A program made the position numbers and the translations under genes. 64,000 bases of DNA from Brachypodius melanocephalos (Eukaryota > Chordata > Aves > Passeriformes > Pycnonotidae), in the NCBI GenBank assembly GCA_013398615.1, contig VZSR01000520.1, positions 28,687,604 to 28,751,603 on the forward strand. The letters run 5' to 3'. Shown piece after piece: positions 8,066 through 23,000 of this stretch (positions are counted from its first letter, which is position 1; every line of letters begins with the position of its first letter). The notes under the pieces are model-generated. The model was not told where the DNA came from and ran no database searches. It was given only the letters and a program-made list of their open reading frames with translations.

Positions 8066-11000
8066 GTAAGTTCTACTAAAGCAATGTGCAGGAAGATTCC
8101 TAGATGGGTAAGGGAATTGAAGTTCACGAGAACCTGGGATTTTCTGCATTCCTTGTCTGCATTTTCAGTTGGCAGCTGGCTTAGGAAATCAGAATGTCTG
8201 TGGGGAGCTCTTCAAGTCCTTGACACAGTGAGGATAAAGGAGGTGAAAGCATGTAAGGAATACAGCTGTTGTTTGCACATTTTGGAAAGAGAAAAAGGGA
8301 GATACTGAGCTGCAGAGAGCTATCTCTGCTTCCTTGGATACAGTGGGACTTTCAGAGCAAGGGCTCACTTTGGGCCCACGTTTTCCATCAGCCACCCTTC
8401 AAGGTCAGTCAGCCAGGTGCAGTGTCCTGCTGCCTTTTAAGAGTGCCTTAGTTCAAACTCTCTTCTCTGCATATGCCATTTTTACATTTTGTGATAAGTA
8501 TCCTGGTTGTATGGATAAAGTAGGGTAACCATTGCCCTATGACCCTTGGTATGAGATTTGGGGAGAGAAGGACTGGTGTTTTGAGGATCATTCTCAAAGC
8601 AAGAGTAAAGTGAGGATGGGTGATTACGTATTTCTGAGATTGGAGTGGTTTCCAGATGTGTAAAATGAATGCTATATCTGCCTAGCGTCACTGATATTTC
8701 TCAGAAAACTGGGAATGGAGACTACTGCCTTCTCCTTGATGATATTCCCTGATGAATCCATGCAGGGAGCAGCCAGGAACATGGAGAGCAGAGACTCTGG
8801 AGGGGGTATCAGTCTCCCTGTACCTCACTTGCATTATACATCTGTCACTTCAGGCCACAGTCTCCATCATTTACAGACCCCCAGTGGTAAGCAGCTGTCT
8901 GTCTGCATTTTCTGTGACTTTTAAGCACTTTGTTAATGAGTTTTACAAGGAGTTAGCTCCCGAGGGCAGATGCAATAAGAAACAAGCTCTATGGGTTGGC
9001 TCAGGTGCCATGTGTGTGCAGCATCATAAACTGTTGTGAAAAATGGATGTTTATTTTGAAAGGGTGAAGGCAGAAATACAAACTATAATCTTTCCTTCTT
9101 AACAAGTGCTAAGCTTCTTGCTCTGTCCCTGACCATAAGATAGTGCTGCCTGGTGGCAGGGAGCAGCTCTTTCCCTTTTAAAGCACGGGGAATTGAGGCA
9201 TGGAGAGGGAATGCAGCTTCTTGTTGCTGGAGGAGAATCTGTTATTCAGGGTGTTTGGGTTTTCCAACGTGTCCTTGAGTTCTGCTTACTTGACTAGTGT
9301 TTCTCAGTCTTTCTTAAGGCACTGTTTTTGTGGTAATCTACTGTTTAGACAAAAATAAGTTCCAGTGATGAGGCTGTGCCGTTGGTCTGTGTTTTGAGTG
9401 ATGGTGAGAGATTACTTTCCTGAAGAATAGGAAGTAAGGGAAAGGAGATATTCTTTGCTTTAGATGATGGCAAATCACAGACATGCCTGACTTTCACGCC
9501 TTCAGGGAGGTCACAAGTCATTGGATGTAAAGTGCTTCACTGATCCTGCTCTTAAATTGAGGGTCTAACCCTGCATTAGAGGGTTCTGCAGCCATAGCTG
9601 CAAGCAGTGACCCCAAAACCAAGTCACCAATGCTCAGTCTTCTGTAGGTGATGGCAGCATGCATTTAAATCTGTGTGTGTACTTTAAAAAAGGAATGTTC
9701 TGTCTCTTTCTGAATTCTCTGTTTCCTCTGGCATGTGTTTGAGTTGCATCTTAGAGATTCGTTAGTCTTGCTGCACCAGTGACCTCTGCCTTCCCTGCTC
9801 ATTGTTGGACAGTCAGAAATTAGCTCTTGTCTGAGCACAGGCAGCCTGAACTGCTGTCATTCCTTAGCCATGGACTAGGTGAAGCCCATAGAGCAGACCT
9901 GTTTATTTCTAAGAAGCTCAGCTTTGGGATTATTTTTTTTGCAAATGAAAGATAAATCTCTGTAGCAATCTGTGGGATATTGGATATTGGTGACATCTAC
10001 GTGGAACTAAAGTATCTGTCCTTCAGTCTAGCTCTGCCCTGGCTTCTTACCTGGATGGTTGACTCACTCATTGAACCACAGCCAGACAAGAGCAGACTGT
10101 GATGAAGAGACTTCAGTTCTTAAGAGCTAATAAGTTCAGCAGCAGCAGACACAAAACTTTAAGACAAATTACAGTGGGGCAGATAAAACAAAAGAGAAGC
10201 CTGGAGAAAAGAGCACACGAGGATCAAGGAACCTGATGTACAGTTATGAGACTCTGGACAGATTTCATCTGAGTTTGATTAGACAGATTTGAGTCTGGTT
10301 TATTTTAAGCATGTTGATTCAGTAGTTCTTTGCAGACTCCATAAGAAACTTGATGGAACTCACTAGCAGAAAATTTCTTTTTAATGCTCTGTGTAGGGAG
10401 CTGGCTCTTATGTATGGACAGACAGCTATTCAGGCCGAACATTGCGCCATGACTTGGTAACATCTGAGGATAGGTTTAGGAGCAGTGGGAGAGTGTACAG
10501 TGTTGAGAATTCATTGATACCAAGTGGGACGATAAACACTGGGCAGGATGCAAGCTCAGTGAAAGTAATCTGGCATTTGTAAAGGGAGGGATTGGTTGAT
10601 TTTGTATATCTTTTTATAACTTCGAGCTTCAGTTTCACGCTGTAACATGAATGACAGCACTGGTCTTGGATGAGAACGAAGTCAGTGGCGTGGGCAGCAT
10701 CACGCTGCAGAGCGTTTCTGTATTCTGATAAAATTAGAAACCTGGCAGAGCTGTTGTGCATTTGCTGTATTCTTTTGAGAGTATACGAGTTGTTTTGGTT
10801 ATGTGGAAGGAACATTCTGTGCAGTAGCTAGACACTGGGAGGGATTTGGCAGTGTCAGAGTTGCCTATCAGGATCATCATAATATTAATTTAGTGTTTAA
10901 GATTACAGTGTAATTAGCAACCGCTTAATTAATTCCCTCTTCCTCTGTAATACAAGCCAATCTGTTAGCTGCTTCTTTTTGAGTTGGAGGTGATAATTAC

Positions 11001-14000
11001 CCTCGTGGACCAGAGATAAAATAAGAACCAACTCAAGCCTTCATGCAAGACTGATTCGAACCTCCCTCCACTTCAAAGTTGTTCTTTGAGGTTGTGAAGA
11101 CGCTTTGAAAAATTTTGCTTCTGGATGGTCTCTGTAGCTGTGCAGCTCCTGAATTCACCAGGGGCAAGAGAGCCTGAAAAGGCAGAAAAAAGTTTACTGT
11201 GTTCAGTTTACAATTTGGAAAACAGGAAGCATGAGAAACCTAACCTCCACAAGGAGGGAGTATGTCTGTTTGTTACTAATTCCCAGCTTGGTCCACTCTT
11301 GGATGCATTTCTGGGCTTTTGACTCTTTCCCTATTGTCAGTTTTGCTGGCTTTTTCTCAAACCAGGTTTGCTTGCCTTGCCTCCCTGGCTTTCATGATAT
11401 GTTGACTGTACTTTGCGCCCTTCCTGGACATGTTTATGGTGAAAGGTGAGGCTAGTATCCTGTGCTAGAATGGAATGCTACTCATTCAGTAGGGAGATTT
11501 GAGGGAAACTAGAGTTTCAATGGGAATTATGCAAATGGTTCTTCATGGTAAGGATCTTGAAGTTCAAATGGCATATAGTGAACAGGCTCCTCTAGGTGTA
11601 TGTTCCTTCCTCTCCCTTGCAGACATGACCTCTATGTTTCTCTCCCATTCACTGATGTTCTGATTGTGGAAAGACAGGAACTTTAGTTATAGGAATAGTG
11701 AAATACCCTAGATCTATTTTCAGAAATCATTAAGGCACTTAAGAATATAATTCCATTGTCTGTGGCAATGTCCAGCTTGAGCTGGATCCCATATCCTGGT
11801 TTTGTAATTGGGTATTTGACACTATGGCCTCACAGTCCTTTGTCCAGTTGAACATCCCCAAAAGTACTCCTGCTTGTGCTAATCTGAGTTCATCTTCAGT
11901 CACTCTGTTCCCTGCTGTGCCTCTACCCAGAGCAAGCTGGTTAGGCAGTTTGGAGCTGTGAAGTGTGGGATAACTGATGGGGTACAAGCAGAGTCTGAAT
12001 GGCCTTTGTTACTAGCAGCAGACCTTACTGTGGAAGCCCCTGATGACTGACTGAAGATGGGAGTCTGCTGTGCAAGGTGCTGTACAGAGATTAGGAAAAT
12101 GCTTTGAGCATCTCAAATAGCAGGTAGTATAGAAGTGTCAAGTGTTGCTTACATATAGTTACATATCAGTGAGGCCCTTACACTTCTTTTTATAAGTGTT
12201 CATCGAAATAAATGAATTTTCATTAAATGTATTAATGAGTCTGTTGTCATAGGCTTCACTTCAGAGCCTGAGCTTTGAAGCCTAAGGTACATGCATTTTC
12301 TTTAACAGAAGTCTTATTGTTTTGATAACTGTAGAGCTTGCTCAGCATTTCTGGTTTCATTTGCAGACGGCAGTTATCACCTATGACTACCTCACCTCTC
12401 TTCGGAGTGTCTCATACGGATCAGAGGAGTATGAATTACTCAAATCACAGGTAGGTAGTAGCACTGAACTGCGTTCCTCAGAACCTGCAAGGCACAGGTG
12501 TGTTGCTGTAATGCTGTCAGCTTAGTAATTCAATATGCTTTCTACCAGATTGTTAACAGCAATATTAGATAACAGCCCCCTATTAGATCAACGTCTTGCA
12601 GGACTTGCATTGCCCATTGGAGAAGGTCCTTTGTCACAAGTAGCCATATGCATCCAGTGCTCACTTAAGTCCAGTAGAGGCTCAAGTCCTTGGTGTGTGC
12701 ATTTGGGCTCTGCTGCCAGATCTCTGCTGCCCAGACTGCTTGTGCTGACAGTGGCCTGGCAGTGCTTTTTTATTCTGCATATGGTTTGGTAATGGCCGTA
12801 ACATGAAGGCTGACTGATTTAAGTAAAAGGAGTGTGTTGAAAAGGAAATAATGGAGATGAATCAGACTTGCAGATCTCTGAGGAAATGTGAATTGTGCAA
12901 AGAAGTCTACGTCTCATTGTGAAACACACTGTTGTCTTTTGATATCAGTAATTAACAATAATAGCAAAAGCATTTCTAGTGAGAAGGAAGACATGCACCC
13001 CCACTGCTCCTCTCAAGTCTTGTGCTGTACATTTCATTACAGCCTATAGCCCTATAGTTCATTGAGCTGTGAATGACACCTGGTTTTAGTTGAGTGCTTG
13101 TGATGTTTGTTAGCTAGGGTTTCTCTGCTATTCCAGTACAAGGTCTCTTTGGAATGGGAAGTAGAGCTTGTGTCAAATTAGGCCAGTCTGCATAGTGTGT
13201 CTGAAATAAGGTCTTTAGCCTCATTTTTCTTCTTGGTGCGTGTACGTTTTAGGCCACTGATGTGGTTGATTTAATGCATAGAGTGGTGCTCTCCAGAGGT
13301 TCTCAGACTGGAGGGACTATAAAGCTGTACACAGCCTTGAGTAAGGTAGAAATCAATGACATTGGACTCCAGCATGCTTTAGTATTCCTCTGGCAGAAAA
13401 TCCACATCATCAATACAGTCTTAGTGTATCTGGAATGGTTTGCAGAATGCCTTCCTTGGGCTTGTTCTCATCCTTTGCTGTCTGAAGATGTTAAGCTCTC
13501 TTAATGTAGCCCCCCATCCCAAGTGAGTGGCACTGATGCCCTGGCATAAACTGGAGATAGGTGTGTTGGAATCTGGAGCTTCACTATCTATCTGCCCATG
13601 TCTCTACCCTGAACCTTTGAAACCTGGTTTGCGGAAGGACTGCATGTTGTTTCCTTGAGCGACACCCAAGTTGTGGAGTTATCAGTACTGTGGACACCTA
13701 CCAGTTGGCAGAATTTGCAGCAGCTGTTGCGAATTCCTCAACTTTTGCCATGTGTCTCCATAGTTTCATTAACCTCTGTTATGCAGGTTTTCATGATTTG
13801 TCTATCCACATCTCAAGCAGCCAGAAAGGGTCCTGTTTGCTGGCATTGTGCAGAGCTGTGGCCTCCCTGCTTGGCAGCCAGGACTAGCTGCCAGGACTAG
13901 TGAGCCCCTGCCCGTGGCAGAGCCAGTGGCAAGCACAGCATTGCCAGCATGGCCAGTGCTGGCCTTCAGCTGCATAAAGGGGCATGAGCTGGCAGAGAGG

Positions 14001-17000
14001 AGGAAGTCGGCACAGGCATAGCATGAATTGGTGAAACTCGATGACAGGTGTTACGGAGTGCCACCACTGAGCCTGGCAGGAACAGCACTTGTGGGTTCTT
14101 CAGCAACAACTCTGTAGAGCTTGTGCTAGTGAAGCATCAGTTTGGCATGGGAGGTACTTTGGACCTGGGCAATTGCACACCAAACTGTTTATCTCAGTTC
14201 AGTTTTAAGTGGATGGCAACCAAGTCTTTATGACCTTGCAACTTTTTTAATTCTGTGGCTGCTGATTTTGTTGGTCTTGTACTAGCTGAGAATGACTTGT
14301 AAGAAGTTACCGCATTGGAGTTGGTACTTAAGATTAGTCACTGGATAGGGCCAAGAGAATGTGGATCCCTCGCCTAAATAAGTGTTGTATTTTAACCGTA
14401 CTTATCCAGATGTTGCTTCTACTAGCTTCTGTCCTGGATAGATCTCTAGTACTCTCAGCCCTTCATTGTACTCTCTTTGTTTCTCTCCTTCTAGTGAGGC
14501 CAGCTTAACCTGTTCTTCATATACTGAGAGTTTGTAATTTTCTTTTAAGCTCGTGTATTAATTAGTTGCTGATTTCCAGATGCAGTTTTGGTGTTGTGCC
14601 TAGAAGACTCTGTGAGGCAGACTGTATGTGTATGTGTGTGTGTGAGTGTGTGAGATTTGGTGACCATGGGACTGCTGACAGTGCCAAAAGGTCTGAATCC
14701 AGTTTATGTGCCTTTGTCTCCAGTGTTGCAGTGCAGGTGCATATATGGCTGTGATGTGCTTGCAGCTGGAAATCTAAAAACACTTTTTCCTGTGGATCTC
14801 CTCCTGGTACTCAGCATACTGGTGATGCTACTCCAGTGCAAACAATGCTTAACTTGTTCTCCATGGATTCCCAGTGAGACATTAAACTGGGGTCTCTAAA
14901 TTACCCATGATCTTGCATGAGAGATGGGAAGGTTCAGTGGCAGTACCAGTCCCTGAGCCTACTGGGGCCAAACAGGGACATAGTCATTAGGAAACAATTA
15001 AACACAAAGCAGATTAAGAAGGAAATGGCTTCCCCAGGGACTTTTAGCCAGGTTCCTACTTAGCTCCATGGAATTATCTTCAATTTTACTATATATTTCT
15101 GTCCCTTGTGAACCACTTTTGATGCTAATGCTCTAAGCCTCTCAGTTACTCATTTCCCAGCGCTTTTTTATGGCCAGCAGATGGGGAATGTTTTACTACT
15201 TTCCATGAGGTGGCAAGCAGTTGATGGGAATTCACTGTGTGTCCTGAGGTTAGTTTGCATCTCCCTGGATCTCTTGTCAGCTAGGAGATACGAGAACCCA
15301 CTTGCCAGATGGCACACATTGCTGCCCCTCAGCAACAGCCATTTTTCATTCCGGCCCTGCCTGAGGCAGAGATGAACCTGCTTATGCGCTCAGGCTTTAT
15401 GTCCCTCCCAATGGTTGCTTCCTTTCACCGCTGATGGCTCAACCACATTGGAAACTCAATCCTTCTCCTAAGTTAGGGGCCCCTTCCTGGTGTGTGGGCC
15501 CTTTTCCTGCATATGATGGTACTGCCAGTGTACTGATGTCAAGAGCAGTGGTAGCCGTGGTTGGCTCCAAGACATCATGTGTCTGTAGATCTACTGTCAG
15601 GAGCATTAGGGGAGGTATGACCTTTCTTCATTTCGTGTCTGTTTCATTAAATGATTCTGGACATCTTTGTGCATGTAAGTTTGGGCGTTTCTTTTCATTT
15701 CTACTGCTGCTTGCACTGGGTCAGAGGAAGGAGGGCAGCCTAGTCAGTGCTGTTTCCTTACCTAGTGCTTTCTCAACAAAACATTTTATTCTGTAGGAGG
15801 CTACGTTTCTCTGACATTCTTCTGCCTCAATGAATGTTGGCCCTTCACAGTGTTTGTCTCTTCAGTACCAAGTCAGCCTATCATGTGACATTTCCCGTGG
15901 TGTTCCTCTCAGTGTAGCATCTGGATGTCTTGGCTGACACTTCTTCATCACTGCCATCAATTTCTGTTGATCCTGCTGTCTGTCAGGAGGTGTGTCACAA
16001 CATGCAGTTTGTTTAAGGGCTGGTATCAATGGAATTCTGAGTTGTCAGCATGGTAAGAGGGTTGCAATGGGTCACTTGTCTTGCAGATTTTGGCATGAGT
16101 GGCCACAGTTGAAAGTCTTGAGCAGGACACCTTTTTGTTGTTTTCCTTTGTAAGACAAAAGGTTACTGCTGTGAGGCTTGGTTTTTAATAAGTTTGGGTT
16201 TTTTGTTTGTTTGTTTGTTTGTTTGTTTGTTGTAATGAAGAGGAGACAGCAAGGAGAAAAAGGATCTGTGGTCAAGGTATCTCAGAAGACAGTGGGAATC
16301 CATTCTTGAATTAACTTTGTTGGCTACAAAATTGCTTTGTCAGGGACAAGCCATTTGGGAGGTTAATTAAATGTCCTCCTTTTGAGAGCAGAATGAGCAT
16401 TCAAACTTACGGTTATTGGGCTGTCAGTACCTGGGCAAATATTTGGAAAGTGCAGCCTTGTGCCACCATCATACAGAATACGATTACTTGCTCCTTGAGG
16501 CTCTTCTTGGCTTTGCTGTATTTACTTCTCACAGTGGAGTGGATGTTTTCAAAATGAGTTTTGTCACATGGTGAAGTTGCGCAGTTGAAGGATCTTGGAC
16601 AAAAGAGGAATGAATGCACATGTGTGTGTTTTCAAAAGTAATCTATGGTTTCTGGGTAGTTTAGACCAATGAAATAGCCTGTGTCTTTGGACTTCCCTTG
16701 TGATTCAGTAATACTATGTGCCTTAAATATTAAGCGATGTCCTAAAATAGTTTCTTCCTGATGGAAGTGGACTGCATCTGCAGAGAGAAGTCCTCAGGAA
16801 CCCTCCATGGCATTCCTCCAAGAAGGCAGCGGTGAATGAGGACTGTTCTCCACCACAGCCAGTGTGTGCAGTGGTGGGTCTACTTGTGCTTCAGCCTCTG
16901 ATGAACTGAGGTGAGAAACAGATGAACTTTCCTATGAGACACGAAATAGCCATTAGGTGGCAGTGACTTTCTGTCACCAAACTAAATGGGAACCAGTAAT

Positions 17001-20000
17001 AGAGAGGTGAAGAGCTTCAGAGCCCATCAACAGTCCCTGAGCTGATGATGTTTGGTTGCCCCATTATGTGCTCCCCAGGATATCTCTTCATCTAAAAGGC
17101 ATGGTCAACACTAATGCAGTCTAAAAAAGCTACTATCAGGGCCAGCTGGTGGCTTGATGACTCTACATTTGAGCACTGCTGTCTAGTAAACTTCCTGCCA
17201 ACACATAAAGCATGAGAGCTTTGCACTGAAAACATAACAAGCTGTAAAATAAATCTTATAATTATAGGACACTTCCTTTTCCTCCTTGTGCTTTCTGGAG
17301 TGGTGTCAGCTGAATGCTCTGGCCATAGCATCTCTAGGTTTTAATTGCGTAGCATTAAAAACGTCCTTTTTTTGTGGGATCTGTGCCTGTGAAACTAGAT
17401 GTTCTTCAGTCATCTGCAGTGATTTATTCAGAGAAATGGCCCATCTCCTGTGACATTTTTGAAGGAGGAGGAAGGAGAGAAGTGAGGGTAAGGAGGCAGT
17501 GCCTCATTTATTGCACGTTTTTTTCCTAACTGTGCACACTCGTCCCTGAAGGGCTTTGCTCCAGGAAAGTAAGTGTGAATTGTCGTGCACTCGGCATGCC
17601 TGAGCCGTCTCTCAGCTTCCCAGCAGGAGTGACACAATATGCCTGGGGAGCATTTAGCTGTCTCTCCTCCAGGTGGGGCTATCCCTTTTCATTTGAGTCC
17701 CTGAGGACCTCATCACACTGCTTCCTTAGGGCTGTTGAAGAAGTACATAGTAGCCGGAGTAGTATCTGAAGAACATCTCGTCTGGTAGAGTGGGGGAACC
17801 ATTAGGAAGCCCTGGGAGGATGCAGGCAGCAAGGAGCTTGCATCATAAGAAACATTATAAAAGGAACAAATGAGAAGTGGAGAAATAATCAGGTTTTATT
17901 TAGTGTTTGGATTATGCCTTGGGTCCCAGTGTGAAATGGACAGTCCAGTGCAAAGTCAAGAGGTATGGCAAGAGATGGTATCTTCTCTGAAGAGCTCATG
18001 GTCGTGGTTGATTTGCCTAGATTTTCACCCTAGATGTGAGTGGTGCAAATGCATGTGAATATGGGATTTCTCTGAGGCTGAAGGCCTGTGTAAAGAGGGA
18101 AGGAGACAAAAAGCAGAAATTACTTAGGGTGCCACTGTAACTGAGTTAACACTGATCCTGTTGACATGGGATCAGGCCTTGATTAGGGATATTTTCTTAA
18201 TGAAGGACTGTGTGGACTTGAACTAGTGGCCAGTTTGTATGGTTCATAGAACACAGAAACGGAATAGTCTGAGTTGAAAGGGACCCACAAGGGTCATTGA
18301 GTCCGACTTTTAAGGGAATGGCCCAAAGGGTTGTTGGAAGCCACCTGTAAAATCAGTAGAGCTGACAGATAGCCAGTACTTGATCTATTCTAAGAACAGG
18401 AAGACACCTGTCTTGAGAGTAAAAATAATCTTATCTGAGGCTAGGAAAAATAGATACCTAAAAGTTCCATTTGGGGATAGAGACATATACTTGCAATGCC
18501 AAAGTGGACTTCTGAAATGTTGTTTTGTTTGCACTTTGAGTGCTTAGACCCATATTGTGGATTCTGTTCCCTTTTCTGGGGTTCTTGTAGTTAGCTTGCA
18601 GTGACACGCTGTCTTGAAACACTCCAAATTAGGAGTACAAATCAGATGTAAAACCAGGGATGAAGAGAGCAGGTGGATGCAGAGGATATTTCATGTATCA
18701 GTCCAAGCTGGAATTTTAGATCAGGACTAAATATTGTAGAGTTGTTCTGCTAAAGCAGTGACCTTATCACGTTCTCCCTGAAGTGGATCTGATAAAAGAA
18801 TGTGCTGGAGGGCATCTCACAATTACCTTACCTGTCAAATGTCTTCGTTTAGCCAGTTAAGTCAGTGGTGAGGGAATTGCTGTGATGGGATGTATCTTGC
18901 AAGCACTCCTCTGGACTTGTTTGCAATGTGGGAGGCATCTTAGTGAGTTCCAGGCAAATCCTTTTAACATATGTAGGGGCTACGCTGTTTGCATACTTGA
19001 GGGAAAGATGTCTCTGAAAGGAGCTGCTATATTCTTCCATCTGGTGTCCCAGGGTCAGGCAGGACTCTCTGTCAGGCCTGAGGAAGCCCTGTGGACTAGG
19101 AAAAAAGGAAGCTATGTTTCTCTTGAACTACAGTATTTGATGATTTAGTTCTAGGCATAAACTAAAAAGTATTGTTCACTGTCAGGTTTTAAAGCTACCC
19201 CTTGCTTCATTTACTAGTGTTCATGTGCCCTGCCTAGAAATGTGCATGTTTGTACATCTGGACAGACACTGGACTAATGTGTTTGCCTATAGTCATGTAC
19301 CAGTTTGTTCAGGTTGGAGTCCTTATAGTAAGGCAGCCATTTTTTGAACAGAGTCAAAGGTTCAAAGATGACTTTGGAAGAGTTAATCCAAGAAGTTAAT
19401 CACATTCACTGCTACACTAGTTAAGCCTACTTTTGGTCCTATAGAACTGGCTTAATTTTTGTTGAGTTTTCTGTTTACTTGAATCTTTTTTGGCTTGAGA
19501 GTTCTGTCTCAGTGGCTGCAACTTCTGCTGATGGTGCACCATTCAGAGTAGCTTGCTGCTCCTTCCTCTGCAGTAGGATCAATTTGGCAGGTCTGACACC
19601 AGTAACAATTTGTTTTTGTCAGTGTACTGAGCCGATGTGACATGGAAGAGGGCCACAGGCAGCAGATAAACAAGGGTTGTCTTTATAAAGCCTTCTCTCT
19701 GTTCTGAGCTCCACTTTAACAAATAATTTGCATGTGAGCTTGCACATATATGAACCTGCCCAGTGTTTTATGAAATGCCTTCTGCCAAGCCTGAATCCAT
19801 TTACTATGTGGCTAGTTTTGCTGAATTTAGAGGTAAATTCACTGAAAAGGTCACTAGCAGAATTGCTTTTCAAAAAACCCCCATCTCTTAAATGTCTTTA
19901 CTGCCTGTGCAGTCTTTGTTTGAAAATGTACTCATTTTGAGTTGCCTGTGAACTCTGTAACTGTGCAGCCTGTTTGTTATTGTAGGGCTTTTCTGAACAC

Positions 20001-23000
20001 AAGTTGTTTTTTACAGAACTGCTGAAGGGCAGCAGGCTTTGTTTGTCGTAGGACTGTTGTGTGAAGAGAAGTAGGAAAGATAAGCTTTTCTCCCTCGGGC
20101 CCTTTCCTTTGCGTTCACAGTCAGGCAGCACAGCCAGGCATTTCCAGAGCTCAGCAGGAGCTGTTTCATCTCCTCAGTGTCCTGGTATCACCTGTTCTGT
20201 CTCTCTTTTTCCTCTCCAGGACAACATCTCTGCCTCTATTTCTTGCAGTAAACTGAAGTTTTGCTGTGTCAGTCTGAATTGGGAGTTATTCTGTGCCAAT
20301 ATACAGAATGGTGATCCTTGACTGGGAATGTTAAATTGGAATGATGGCTCCTGAGTGATGAGGACTGAGAAACAGCAAGGCTGTTAGCTGGAACTGCACT
20401 TTCTTCACTCTGAGCTGGTGCTGAGTTCAGGACTGTGTGCTTGAAGACAGGAGGTGACTGCAATCTGGTGCGTGTGAGGGCCTCCCAAGAGCAATACCAG
20501 CTCCTGCCACCCTGACTGGCAGGGTTGTATCCTCTGCAACTTCCCTTGACTTCTACTCTTCCCAAAGCAGACTGAATCTGTACCAGAAGTGAGGATGATG
20601 TTTCATTCTTTTAAACCTATGTTTTGATTTTAGGGTAGCAAGTGTTTGGTAATGTGGTTCAGTACTGAGCAAAATGCTCACAGAAGCAGCTTCATGCACG
20701 CGTCTCTCCTGGCATATTCCCATCTGAATGCATGCAGCTTCCCACACCGGCCTTACACAGCTGAGCTGTCTGTTCACTTCTACTGCATCCTGTACCAGGC
20801 CTGAATCAGCTTCCTGCCTGCTCCAGCTCTGCTCTTATCTCTGCCCACTGATGCCTCAGCCCTGGCTGCCATCTCCCTGGCCTCTGCCCTGCTGATAGAT
20901 TGGATATAGGTTTATCCCACCTGGCCTTGCATTCCTTGGTAATTCCTATGGGAAAGATTTGCCACAATCCCAATTTTCTGAGAACTGAGACCCAGGTGCT
21001 GGGAGGATACATTGCCGTACCCAGGCAGGACAGCTCTCGCAGGCTGTGGCTTTGCACACCTCTGTCAATGGCAGCCAAACCAGCAGATTTCTCCTTTCCA
21101 GTCCCTCTCTGGAGTAGGGTTCCTGGCTTTGGCACAACTTGGTCCTCATCTGAGAAGATGAGCTCCACAATGTGTCTTCCTTAGTTTTGTTCCTGTAAAT
21201 CTCACTCCAGAGACAGTCAGATGCCAGGTTTCACAATATGCTGAAATCCAATGAGTTCACTGCCTAAGGAACTCTTCCATTTACAAATAGCCTAGAAACC
21301 CACTATATTTCCTATTAGTATGGATGGAGTGAAACAACTAATGCCGACATGTGAATTTTGTTTGAAGAATACTAAACTTAAATGAAGTAACAATAAGGAG
21401 GTCCAGCTCTGTCCTTTTACAAAATCTTTGAAATGATGGGATGTATGCGTAGCTAATAAAGGAAAGTCCTTTAAATAGTGTTCACTGCTAATAATTGTTG
21501 GACGTATGTGTAGTAAATTAAAGAAGCAATGTATTGGTGAGACCGTTTAGCCACCACCATCCAAGTGACAGATGCCCCTCCTTCCACCTGCATTGCTCAA
21601 CAAATTTCTTCTCAAGAGAGGAAATGAATTCTCAGTAGCAACATGCCTAGTAATTACCCGCACTGTAATTCTGATGTGCAGTGCTGTCACCCACCATCAG
21701 GTGGGAGTGGAAAAGGCACTGCATTTTGTTGATGGTTGAACATTTGTTTTCCTCATCATTTTGACACCAGAGGTAATTGCCATTCCTGAAATATTCTCTC
21801 GCTACCATTACAGAGCAACTGTTAGGGACAAACTAATTATGAAGAATCTCGTTATGACAGATTAATAGGCCAACAGAGGGGATTTCTTTCTTTCTTTCAG
21901 TCAACTGAATAGTAAAATCTAACAGCTTCCATATAACTGCTAGAAACACATGCTTCTCTGTAATCCAACAGATTTTTGCTTGGAGATGGGAGATTTGAAA
22001 AACTAGAACTAGAGTATAGAATGGGTTTCCAAGCTTGCTTTTCTGGAGCTTTCAGTTTCCCAACATTATGTGCCAAAATGAGCTAGGGTGGGGGCATTGC
22101 CATATGGAGGGGAGGTTGGTATTGGACCAGCATCTGCTCTCTGGGTCATGGTTGAGCAGCATCATGAAGGCTTGAAGTGAAGAATGCTGGACTTGTGAAT
22201 TTTATGGATTTTAGAACAAGACACAAAGTTCTAGATTACTTAGACTACTTTATTGCTACTAATGGTTTTCTGTGTCAGGGAGGCCAAACTAATGTGATGG
22301 TTGAGTTCCAAGTGGCCAGTATGCTTGTGTCCCCCTGGAAGTTTGAGACTACCTGCTCCAAATTATTCTTATGGTATATTCTGTAGGAGCTGTTGTGAGG
22401 TGGCCCAAACGTGTCTGCTTTCCTGTAGTAGAGGGGATTGAGGCACCTTGCCTCCCTGTGACTGAACCCTTCTGTCAATGCTCAGAGGAGGAGGACTTTG
22501 AAATACCTGTATTTCTCACTGCTGTCTTTAAAAGCTCATGCACTATATGAATAGTTTGGACAGCAATCCATGTAGACTTGGTAATTGTGCTTTCAAAGGG
22601 GCAGTTAGGTATGTATCTCGTGGCTGACTGGCTACTAGGGGGTGCTAGTGAATGCCAGGTGCTGATGAGCAAACTATTAAGAGAGAGCCAATTATACACT
22701 TCAAAATAGAAATGATGTAGATTTAAAGAAGCTCCTGGATGACATCTGTTCATGTTCTCAGCTTTGCCTTGATGTCTCCCTCAAGTTGTCAGGCAACTAC
22801 AGATCAAAAGATCTCTGTAGTTGGGACTGAGTCCCCTCTTACCATCTCCAGCCAAGTGTTTGTCCCTGCAGCACTCTGTCCAAAAAAAGGAGCAAATCTT
22901 CAGAGGTAATCAATGCACAGCCCCTGTTCATGCCATGATCTCCTTAATGAGAGAACAGGGAACTTCTGTTCTCATCCAGAGACTGAATTAAGGCCATGTT

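Noticed and set aside
10426..10815. 129-codon minus-strand frame
   Set aside because: No domain or family resemblance, and it lies inside intron 2.
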